From: Eubacterium sp.
Lineage (GTDB): Bacteria; Bacillota; Clostridia; Lachnospirales; Lachnospiraceae
Direction: 5' to 3'
Length of the DNA stretch: 7,140 nucleotides
NCBI GenBank assembly: GCA_003520145.1
Contig: DOVJ01000043.1
Span: 1-7,140 of the forward strand
The translations under genes were made by a program, and so were the position numbers. This document shows positions 1 through 5,773 of the stretch, piece after piece (position 1 is the first letter of the stretch; each line of letters opens with the position of its first letter). The notes under the pieces were generated by a model that had not been told where the DNA came from, did no database searches, and saw only the letters and a list, made by a program, of their open reading frames with translations.

Positions 1-152
1 CTCTGCAACATCATAGAACACGCTACCTTACACTCCTCATGAGAGAGACTTTTTGAAAAGTACTTCAAAAAAGCAGGCATGACAACATAAAGGACCAAAA
101 GAGGAATAGCATAACCTATGCTAAGCCTTCGGCATCTTTGTTTAACAGACAT
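1..152 (-). CDS. Putative membrane protein, N-terminal 50 residues only (runs off the left edge)
   Basis: An open frame begins at ATG 150-152, inside the 3' end of the ABC ATPase gene, and stays open to the window edge. It starts MSVKQRCRRLSIGYAIPLLV. A basic N-terminus (K4, R6, R8, R9) is followed by one strong hydrophobic segment at about residues 12-30 and then a polar stretch with FSKSLSHEE. This is the layout of a membrane protein with a cytoplasmic N-terminus. The start is supported by a purine-rich site GAGAGGGG six bases upstream. The 37-base overlap with the ATPase gene points to translational coupling and a role in the same ABC system, for example an additional permease subunit (inference). 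The family is not recognisable from 50 residues. The frame and start are fairly secure; the function is not. Confidence 0.6.
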   Translation of the reverse strand, partial: MSVKQRCRRLSIGYAIPLLVLYVVMPAFLKYFSKSLSHEECKVACSMMLQ

Positions 153-871
153 AGATATCCCCTCTCAAGCATGCTTTCACTAACGCCATCTTCCACAGCG
201 CGATCACTCTTACTTCCTATCTCTTCAAGTCCCTCAAGAGAACCGTTGTATAACATCCTGCCACCATCTATGACCATGACTTTATCACAGAGAGCCTCTA
301 TATCGCTGCATATATGCGTAGATATGAGTATGATCTTATCCTTACTAAGCCCCGCTATGATCTTCTTGAATCTGATACGCTCCTCAGGATCAAGACCCGC
401 AGTCGGCTCATCAAAAATCAGAAGCTTAGGGTCGCCAAGCAAAGCCTGCGCTATACCAAGCCTTCTTATCATACCACCAGATAAACTTCTTATACGGTCA
501 TTCTTCCTGTCAGACAGATTAGTGATTCGAAGCACTCTGTCTATCTCACTCTGTACCATAGCTTTAGGAACCCTCTTAAGTCCAGCCATATAGTCAAGAG
601 CTGCACTAACCTTCATATCCTTAAAAAGCCCGAAGCTCTGAGGCAGATAGCCAAGTTTATCAACATAAGCCTTATCACCCACCTTAACGCCGTCCAAAGC
701 TATCTCACCCTTCTTGAACTTATACACACCGCATATACACCTTATAAGAGTCGTCTTGCCGGCACCATTCGGACCAAGAAACCCATATATACCCTCATCC
801 ATCTGAATAGACATACTCTTAAATATCTCTTTGTTCTTAAATCCTTTTTCAAGATTCGTTATCGAAAGCAT
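116..871 (-). CDS. ABC transporter ATP-binding protein
   Basis: This is a complete 251-residue nucleotide-binding subunit that would hydrolyse ATP on the cytoplasmic face of an ABC system. All motifs are intact: Walker A GPNGAGKT at 33-40, Q-loop glutamine 78 in LGYLPQ, signature LSGGM at 130-134, Walker B LLIFDEP at 150-156, D-loop AGLDP at 158-162, and switch histidine 186 in STH. The style (FLGPNGAGKTTLIR, SGGMIRRLGIAQALL) fits ATPases paired with ABC-2-like permeases. The C-terminal extension after residue 205 is short. The start ATG follows AGGAGG (881-886) at nine bases and lies one base after the permease stop. The downstream membrane gene begins within its 3' end. Isoleucine codons are mostly ATA (17 of 23 by hand count), the local norm. 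The ATPase assignment is secure; the substrate is unknown. Confidence 0.95.
   Translation of the reverse strand: MLSITNLEKGFKNKEIFKSMSIQMDEGIYGFLGPNGAGKTTLIRCICGVYKFKKGEIALDGVKVGDKAYVDKLGYLPQSFGLFKDMKVSAALDYMAGLKRVPKAMVQSEIDRVLRITNLSDRKNDRIRSLSGGMIRRLGIAQALLGDPKLLIFDEPTAGLDPEERIRFKKIIAGLSKDKIILISTHICSDIEALCDKVMVIDGGRMLYNGSLEGLEEIGSKSDRAVEDGVSESMLERGYLCLLNKDAEGLA
159..166 (-). promoter_or_regulatory. Ribosome binding site for the partial membrane protein
   Basis: The minus strand reads GAGAGGGG, then six bases, then ATG at 152. It lies inside the ABC ATPase coding region and is the main support for an overlapping downstream start there. Confidence 0.5.
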
Positions 872-872
872 C

Positions 873-2441
873 CTACTTCTCCTCCTCGAACACAGCCCTG
901 TAAGGGGAATCTATATAACCATCACCTATATAAGAGCCAAGACTATATGCCATAGTCATATTCATACCGAGACATATAAACTTAGGCTTCGTATCCGTAT
1001 GTGCAACCAAAGTCTTTACACTTTCCTCTATCAATTCCTCTGGAATAACACGATTACCCACATTATATCTTGGCATCAGCACCTTATAACCAGCCACCTC
1101 AACCTCTTTTATCATACCCTTAAGCAAGTAAGGGCCATGACAAACAGCCTCATATACGCCATCCCCTGTCTTATCAAGATTCGTATACAACCCCTCAACA
1201 CAAGTTCTGACCTTATAAGCAGAAGCATAATCATTCATAACACCCTTCGAACCATATACCTGCTTCTTTCCGGCAACTGGATAATAAGGGAAGTACTCAG
1301 GCAAAGTAATAGCCTTAGAATCAGCCACATACGATTCCGGCACACCATAGTATTCCATATGGATAACACCCTCGCCAAGCCCCTTAACAGTCACATAATC
1401 GCCATCGCGATTATAGGATACACTTTTACCCTCATAAGTGATCTTACTGATCTTATATGTATGATACAGTGTAAATGTATACTCGCCCCGATCAGTATCC
1501 TCCTTAGCAAGTTTCATATCACACTTAACATGCTGCATATGATCAAACTTCATGTCAAGATCATAGCTCTCTATCACAAACGGCGACTTACTATCACAAG
1601 CGGTCTTACTCGGCGCACCATTCTTGAAGTAATAAGCCTCACTAGCAAGCACTCCATATTCTTCCATAGCTCTGTTCTGCGGCATGTAGTAGAATACCTC
1701 ACAGCCGATGAAGAAAACAAGCAGGGCACATATAACAACTTTACTCTTCTTGACAACAATCCTGACAACAGGTATCGATGCAATCGCTATAAAGCCAAGA
1801 ATCTTAAGCCACTTATACAGGCGGACATTATCAACCGCTACAGGAAGATATATATTATCCCAGCCCTGTATGAACTCAAAGTTCTGAACAAAAGCCATAA
1901 TCTTATACAGATCAGACTTTGTAACAGCTTCTCTAACAAATGAAGGACTAGTAAGATACATAACTATGACTGTGAATATAACACCAGTTCTCATCTTGAA
2001 AGAGTAAGCCATAAAAAAGCCGATAAGTATAGCAAGCACAGCCGGAAGCATGTAATTAAGAAGAATTCTCTCTATAACAAACCTCATGAATAGAGGATCA
2101 TATCCAAACTTATTACTGAAGCTGACCATAACTATTCCGCCAAGCAAAGATGACAAAACGACATCCACAAGAACAAGCCATCCTAGATAACCACAATTCC
2201 TACTGCCATACACATCAAAGCATAATTCATGACAGTTAAACAGCTTAAAAGAAGCCGTAAGATAAAAAGTTGCCAGCAAAAAAATCGCAAAGTAGTAGAA
2301 AGCCGGCACAGACATGCACCTTAATATAATGCAAGAATAGTCCTTGAACTTAGATATACTATGCATCATCTTATATATAACATAAGAATACACAAGTAAA
2401 ATCGCAAAAAGAACAAAAGCCCTCGATCTTAAGTACCTCAT
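873..2441 (-). CDS. ABC-type permease with C-terminal M1-peptidase-like extracytoplasmic domain (no catalytic motif)
   Basis: The protein has 522 residues. The N-terminal half is polytopic, with hydrophobic segments at about 8-27, 46-65, 86-106, 129-147, 152-165, 211-230 and 234-252. The remaining ~270 residues look extracytoplasmic. Residues ~290-445 resemble the N-terminal beta domain of M1 aminopeptidases (YDLDMKFD, then a beta-rich run with ISKITYEGKSVSYNRDGDYV, then a VIHMEYYGVPES and ITLPEYFPYYP stretch). The family is known to occur fused to ABC permeases, which usually carry HEXXH further on. Here no HEXXH is present and the chain ends (YIGDGYIDSPYR near 504-515) before such a helix would be expected. 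The ATG overlaps the upstream stop as ATGA, with GAGGAG nine bases upstream. The ATPase gene starts one base after the stop. The permease role is likely from context; the M1-like domain is my reading of fold-level similarity and is less sure. Confidence 0.7.
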   Translation of the reverse strand: MRYLRSRAFVLFAILLVYSYVIYKMMHSISKFKDYSCIILRCMSVPAFYYFAIFLLATFYLTASFKLFNCHELCFDVYGSRNCGYLGWLVLVDVVLSSLLGGIVMVSFSNKFGYDPLFMRFVIERILLNYMLPAVLAILIGFFMAYSFKMRTGVIFTVIVMYLTSPSFVREAVTKSDLYKIMAFVQNFEFIQGWDNIYLPVAVDNVRLYKWLKILGFIAIASIPVVRIVVKKSKVVICALLVFFIGCEVFYYMPQNRAMEEYGVLASEAYYFKNGAPSKTACDSKSPFVIESYDLDMKFDHMQHVKCDMKLAKEDTDRGEYTFTLYHTYKISKITYEGKSVSYNRDGDYVTVKGLGEGVIHMEYYGVPESYVADSKAITLPEYFPYYPVAGKKQVYGSKGVMNDYASAYKVRTCVEGLYTNLDKTGDGVYEAVCHGPYLLKGMIKEVEVAGYKVLMPRYNVGNRVIPEELIEESVKTLVAHTDTKPKFICLGMNMTMAYSLGSYIGDGYIDSPYRAVFEEEK

Positions 2442-3412
2442 AACTTATAACTCCTCACATACTTCCTTCCACATAGGAACATAAGAATCCCTGGCAAAAT
2501 CGGAAATAGACAGGCTATATATACATATGCACCTGCATAGCGGCCATAAGTTTCCTTAAGACTTTTTACCACACCCATAGTCTTAAGTATATTCATATCC
2601 TCTTCAGTAATCTTGCTTTTATCAAATACGAATTTGTCTGGAAACCAGTAATATTCTTCATCCATAGGTTTCTCTGCTTCTCTTATGCGCTTCTGAAGAT
2701 CTTCGTATGACATAAAAATCGTATTATACCTGTTCATCTTCTCATATACATCACGTTCAAATATAGCAGCGAATATCGAAACTACAGGCAAGTAATTAAT
2801 AATATTGATCTTTCCTACAACCTCATACAGATTGCCTTCATATTCTACATAGTCACCAATATTGTATCTACCAACCACGACACATTCACCAACATTAGTA
2901 CACATACGCCCTTCTATCGCAAGCTTTTCTGGTCCATATATGTATCCGCCATAAACCTCATCCTTATGGCTTTTTATATAATACATATCCTCATTATTGA
3001 AAGAAAACCTGGTATAATAAAGAGAGTCTTTATATTTTGGGAAGAATATATCATTAAAGTATCTAACCAATACATCTTCCACAGCAAATTCAGTATCATC
3101 CGAAGGAATGCCATGTTCTTTAATACTATAGTTATATCCTGCAAAAGATATATGTCCCTCTTCTTTTTCAGCTACTTTCGATAAACTCAGATTCTCGATA
3201 TCAACACCAGTGTTGACCATATCTCTGTATTTAATTGTAAGCATAGGATCATGAAAAAATGCATAAGTTTCCTTACCATATATACTCTGATTCTTATAAA
3301 CTTTATTAACATACAATCCACTGATTGCTTCTTCCACAAGAAGCAAGAAAAAGAACACTGTTGCCGCTAAGGCAAACAGCCATCTGTTGATCTTGATTTT
3401 TTTGAATAGCAT
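2438..3412 (-). CDS. MacB/FtsX-like ABC membrane subunit with only two transmembrane segments
   Basis: The protein has 324 residues: a short basic N-terminus (KKIKINR), a transmembrane segment at about 11-27, a large extracytoplasmic region at ~30-293, a second segment at about 295-314, and a basic tail GRKYVRSYKL. The stretch at ~166-201 (AIEGRM, GECVVVGRYNIGDYV, then YEGNLYEVVGKI) matches the style of the MacB periplasmic core domain, where a loop resembling G-D-x-V and a V-V-G-x-I strand recur. FtsX-type permeases normally continue with three more C-terminal membrane helices; this one stops after one. Its stop overlaps the next permease start (ATGA), so the two proteins may together make one functional permease (inference). 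The ribosome binding site is weak (GGATGGG, eight bases before ATG). Isoleucine codons are more mixed than in neighbouring genes. Confidence 0.65.
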   Translation of the reverse strand: MLFKKIKINRWLFALAATVFFFLLLVEEAISGLYVNKVYKNQSIYGKETYAFFHDPMLTIKYRDMVNTGVDIENLSLSKVAEKEEGHISFAGYNYSIKEHGIPSDDTEFAVEDVLVRYFNDIFFPKYKDSLYYTRFSFNNEDMYYIKSHKDEVYGGYIYGPEKLAIEGRMCTNVGECVVVGRYNIGDYVEYEGNLYEVVGKINIINYLPVVSIFAAIFERDVYEKMNRYNTIFMSYEDLQKRIREAEKPMDEEYYWFPDKFVFDKSKITEEDMNILKTMGVVKSLKETYGRYAGAYVYIACLFPILPGILMFLCGRKYVRSYKL

Positions 3413-3441
3413 ACCACTAACCCATCCACATATATTATAAT

Positions 3442-4230
3442 TTACTTCTTCAACACATCCACCACATGTCCTGCAGCACCCAGCAGTTCGTATCTTTCAC
3501 ACACGCTCAAGTGATAATTCATGAATTCCTCGAATTCCTCATCGCTTAGAGCATTAAGCTCACGCCTCATATAGTTTGCAGGTCCGTCTGCATTGATTAT
3601 CTTATATCTTGATAATCCAGACACCCCTTTAAGCCTGTCTATATCCTCGATTCTTACATAATCATAGAGGTCTTCCATAGCATTTCTCACATGATAAGTA
3701 TCATCTATGTGACCATCGGCCTTCGCTTCGAGTATGTGACGTTCCTTAAAACCATAAGTTATGATGCTGTACTCGTTCATGCAGTAGGCAATCAGAAGGA
3801 AGCCGCCAGGCGCAAGAAGGCGCGTTGCCTCCAGAAGAGCCCTATCCTTATCCTCACCAAAGAGGTGATACATCGGGCCAAACAGCAGAATCAGGTCATA
3901 ATAGCCGCTTTCATACTTCTTCATGTTCCTTGCATCACCCTGATAAGCCTTAACTTCAGGACACTTCTTCTTAAGTATGCCTACATTGTGCTTCACATAC
4001 TCAACAGCAGTCACATCAAAGCCCTCTTCATGAAGAGGAATCGTGTAAGCACCACACCCTGCGCCTATATCGAGTATTCTTATATCAGAAGCCGCTCTGC
4101 CGCTCTCTCTAAGCTTAAGAAGGCACTCATGTATGTAGACAAAAGACGTCCTGTACTCGACTATACCACGGCGCCTTGTAAGTCGCTTTTCCTCGTTGAA
4201 CTTGTTATAGTATTCTTCTATCTTATCCAT
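3442..4230 (-). CDS. Class I SAM-dependent methyltransferase
   Basis: This is a 262-residue cytosolic methyltransferase with a Rossmann-type SAM fold. Motif I is ILDIGAGCG at 52-60. An acidic residue at the end of strand 2 (E77 in VTAVEYV) would bind the SAM ribose, GDA lies at 98-100, motif IV is YDLILLFGPMYHL at 111-123, and LLAPGGFLLIAY at 138-149 is the usual post-motif strand. The FGPMYHL motif and a C-terminus ending in a GAAGHVVDVLKK run are typical of a common small-molecule or uncharacterised methyltransferase family in Clostridia; the acceptor is unknown. The frame can be extended to a TTG at 4245, but ATG at 4230 is chosen: it follows TAGGAG, and MDKIEEYYNKF is a usual N-terminus for the family, while the TTG has no binding site. 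It lies just after a terminator and 29 bases before the ABC genes. Confidence 0.88.
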   Translation of the reverse strand: MDKIEEYYNKFNEEKRLTRRRGIVEYRTSFVYIHECLLKLRESGRAASDIRILDIGAGCGAYTIPLHEEGFDVTAVEYVKHNVGILKKKCPEVKAYQGDARNMKKYESGYYDLILLFGPMYHLFGEDKDRALLEATRLLAPGGFLLIAYCMNEYSIITYGFKERHILEAKADGHIDDTYHVRNAMEDLYDYVRIEDIDRLKGVSGLSRYKIINADGPANYMRRELNALSDEEFEEFMNYHLSVCERYELLGAAGHVVDVLKK

Positions 4231-4234
4231 AAGT

Positions 4235-4240
4235 CTCCTA
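4235..4240 (-). promoter_or_regulatory. Ribosome binding site fixing the methyltransferase start
   Basis: The minus strand reads TAGGAG, four bases, then ATG at 4230. The spacing is short but usable, and the alternative TTG start at 4245 has nothing comparable upstream. Confidence 0.55.
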
Positions 4241-4243
4241 CAC

Positions 4244-4278
4244 AAAAAGTAAGTCCCGAGCTCAACTTAAGCTCGGGG
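4244..4278 (-). terminator. Intrinsic terminator after the flagellar-associated gene pair
   Basis: On the minus strand CCCGAGCT (4277-4270) pairs perfectly with AGCTCGGG (4262-4255) around a seven-base loop, an eight base pair GC-rich stem. The 3' side continues ACTTAC and then TTTTT (4248-4244). The T run is slightly displaced from the stem, so efficiency may be partial. It ends 13 bases before the methyltransferase ATG. Confidence 0.75.
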
Positions 4279-4313
4279 CCTTCCATCTTTATCTCATAGC
4301 TTTCATTACATGA

Positions 4314-4871
4314 CTATTCTTCACCGAAGAAATCCTTGAATTTCTGGTTGATAGCATCATGCGTCTGAGTAGTTATCTCAGGCATATCCTTCCCCCATGT
4401 CTTCGTCGCCTCGCCAAAGCCCTTCTCTACAGCTTCCTGCATCTTCTTCATCTTCTCAGGATCGCCGCCCGAAAGCGCTTTTGCGAATTCAAATATTCTC
4501 TCCGACGTCTGTTTTACACCCCAATATCCGTCTTCTGATATATCCTCTTTGGCTTTGGCAACCGTCTCTTCATCGGCTGTAAAATCACCGCTTGCAAGAA
4601 CTTTCCACATATCGTCCGCAGTACCGATAACCTTGCCCTGCTTCTTGAACATATCTGTTACAAGACTCTGCATCTGTGAAATCCTAGCCTGCGAATCAGC
4701 CTTAAGCTTCTCGATCAAAGCCTCCCTATCCACATCTGAAGCTTTAGTCTTCTCATAGATGACGCCCTTATCAGACGTACTCTCAGACTTCTTCTCTTCA
4801 CTTTTCTTAACAGCCTTAGTGCCATAGCCAGTATATGCACCTGTAGCCGATGTTACTCCATTAACATTCAT
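4314..4871 (-). CDS. Small helical protein, probably flagellar-regulon associated (hypothetical)
   Basis: The protein has 185 residues, with no signal peptide, no membrane segment and no cysteine. Residues 1-35 are low-complexity and charged (lysine, serine, glutamate), followed by GVIYEKTKA and then a mostly helical body: 47-80 (REALIEKLKADSQARISQMQ), a DISEDGYWGVKQTSERI element near 110-126, an AKALSGGDPEKMKKMQEAVE helix near 130-149, and GFGEATKTWGKDMPEI near 151-166. The RIFEFAKALSGGDPEK then GFGEA pattern recalls DUF5610-type proteins found near flagellar genes (recollection of style, not a search). The frame can be extended upstream to an ATG at 4901, but the start at 4871 is chosen because AGGAGG lies seven bases before it. 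It follows the FliD-like gene by 29 bases and is followed by a terminator, so the two form a short operon. Its biochemical role is unknown. Confidence 0.75.
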   Translation of the reverse strand: MNVNGVTSATGAYTGYGTKAVKKSEEKKSESTSDKGVIYEKTKASDVDREALIEKLKADSQARISQMQSLVTDMFKKQGKVIGTADDMWKVLASGDFTADEETVAKAKEDISEDGYWGVKQTSERIFEFAKALSGGDPEKMKKMQEAVEKGFGEATKTWGKDMPEITTQTHDAINQKFKDFFGEE

Positions 4872-4878
4872 ATCAAAC

Positions 4879-4884
4879 CCTCCT
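4879..4884 (-). promoter_or_regulatory. Ribosome binding site fixing the start at 4871
   Basis: The minus strand reads AAGGAGGG with AGGAGG seven bases before ATG 4871. This overrides the longer frame that would begin at 4901 and touch the upstream stop codon. Confidence 0.8.
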
Positions 4885-4900
4885 TGGTTTTCCCGACACA

Positions 4901-5647
4901 TTACAGATAACTGTCAAATATACTGTTTGTATTGTTCTTAAACTGACCGTCCCCGGTATATGTAGTGGATGAGGCATTGGCTGCGGTCTGTCCAAGACTG
5001 AGCGCCTTGAAAGCCACTTTGTATGCAACAGAATTAGAACCGCTGAATACATCCTTCAGCGCATCAACATCCATGTTGTCAAGCTTCTTATTATCCAAAG
5101 CCAATGTACCATCATCAGCTATACTGATGCCAACCTTAGAGAGTCCCTTCTCATATGTCTTGACATCACCGATAAGGTTATCTGTTTCCTTCTTAACTGC
5201 ACTTATGTTGGACTTCTGCGCAGCACTAACCAGCGAATTATAATCACTGACAAAATCCTTAACTGCTGCCACAGCATCTTCTGCCTTACCCGATGCAAAT
5301 GCTGATTTCGAGCCCTTAGTATACAGCGCAGTCGCGCTTATAGTAAGATCTTCAGTCTTGCTGCCTATATCGGTAAGTGCCTTCTTATCAGCAGCATTAA
5401 CTGTTTCCTTGCTTGAAGCCTTAGTCTTAAAACTCTCATACAGAGATTCTGTACTCAGTTCGTCAACCTTAGTACTCTTAGTCGAATCACTATTAGAAAC
5501 CTTAAGATTACCATAGTGCTGCTTAAGAAGCATGCCATAAGAACCGTTCTTGATACTCGATAACTGCGAGAATGAAGAATACAGCGACATATTGTTATTA
5601 GCATATCCGCTTCCGGTATTAAAAAGTCCACTAAAGTAGTTATACAT
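4901..5647 (-). CDS. Short FliD-like (flagellar cap C-terminal region-like) protein
   Basis: The protein has 248 residues and lacks cysteine and tryptophan, as many exported flagellar axial proteins do; no Sec signal is visible. The N-terminal ~50 residues are rich in Ser, Tyr and Asn, with SLYSSFSQLSSIKNGSYG. Residues ~124-205 look like the C-terminal domain of FliD: AAVKDFVSDYNSLVSAA at 127-143, KVGISIADDGTLALDNKKL at 171-189, then DALKDVFSGSNSVAYKV at 195-211. In FliD the GI-x-x-x-DG-x-L-x-L-D motif and the LF-x-G motif sit in this order. Full FliD proteins are about twice as long or more; here the N-terminal D0/D1 half and outer domains are missing. The start is well supported by AAAGGAGGT with AGGAGG seven bases upstream. 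It heads a two-gene operon with its own promoter. A filament-cap or junction-like role is inference. Confidence 0.75.
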   Translation of the reverse strand: MYNYFSGLFNTGSGYANNNMSLYSSFSQLSSIKNGSYGMLLKQHYGNLKVSNSDSTKSTKVDELSTESLYESFKTKASSKETVNAADKKALTDIGSKTEDLTISATALYTKGSKSAFASGKAEDAVAAVKDFVSDYNSLVSAAQKSNISAVKKETDNLIGDVKTYEKGLSKVGISIADDGTLALDNKKLDNMDVDALKDVFSGSNSVAYKVAFKALSLGQTAANASSTTYTGDGQFKNNTNSIFDSYL

Positions 5648-5654
5648 ACGAATA

Positions 5655-5660
5655 CCTCCT
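5655..5660 (-). promoter_or_regulatory. Strong ribosome binding site of the FliD-like gene
   Basis: AAAGGAGGT on the minus strand is close to a full anti-16S match, with seven bases to ATG 5647. It suggests high expression. Confidence 0.8.
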
Positions 5661-5678
5661 TTCCCATATAATCAAATG

Positions 5679-5719
5679 TAAGTGGGAGTAACCTTACATA
5701 AGGTATACTTCCCCACTTA
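5679..5719. repeat. Long imperfect inverted repeat at the probable transcription start
   Basis: The left arm is TAAGTGGG-AGTA-ACCTTA (5679-5696). The right arm is TAAGGT-A-TACT-TC-CCCACTTA (5699-5719). The arms pair over 18 positions with bulges of one and two bases and a two-base centre (CA). On the minus strand it begins two bases after the -10 element at 5721-5726, so it covers the expected start point and the first half of the leader. It could be a 5' stem-loop in the mRNA or an operator dyad. No T run follows on the minus strand, so it does not look like a terminator. Confidence 0.75.
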
Positions 5720-5720
5720 T

Positions 5721-5749
5721 ATTTTACCACAAAACCACCAGTAATTCAA
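5721..5749 (-). promoter_or_regulatory. Housekeeping sigma-type promoter for the FliD-like operon
   Basis: On the minus strand TTGAAT (5749-5744), a 17-base spacer and TAAAAT (5726-5721) match the -35 and -10 consensus with one or two mismatches each, and TGG directly before the -10 gives an extended -10. The expected start is near 5714, giving a leader of about 66 bases. I saw no good flagellar sigma-28 match (TAAA-N15-GCCGATAA) here. Confidence 0.65.
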
Positions 5750-5773
5750 TAGTGTCCTAATCATTATTATTCA

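Noticed and set aside
831..1943. Long plus-strand open frame of 370 codons
   Set aside because: It lies antisense to the permease gene, which has membrane topology, overlaps and a ribosome binding site. The antisense product is a low-complexity sequence with no family features, and it has no ribosome binding site.
3434..3439. TATAAT on the minus strand just before the MacB-like gene
   Set aside because: No acceptable -35 box is found at 16-18 bases, and the box lies only 21 bases from the ATG, leaving almost no leader. It may be chance in an AT-rich gap.
4231..4245. TTG start extending the methyltransferase by five residues
   Set aside because: There is no ribosome binding site before the TTG, and the extension would overlap the site TAGGAG that serves ATG 4230.
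3691..4299. Plus-strand open frame of 202 codons
   Set aside because: It is antisense to the methyltransferase with intact SAM motifs and crosses the terminator hairpin; the product resembles no protein family.
4872..4901. Upstream ATG extending the small helical protein by ten residues
   Set aside because: The added residues are simply the translated ribosome binding region; AGGAGG is ideally placed for ATG 4871.
5679..5719. The inverted repeat as terminator of the nuclease operon
   Set aside because: No T run follows the stem on the minus strand, and the predicted promoter lies on its upstream side, so a leader or operator role fits better.
5455..5730. Minus-strand open frame crossing the promoter region
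   Set aside because: It overlaps the promoter, hairpin and ribosome binding site of the FliD-like gene in another frame and has no features of its own.
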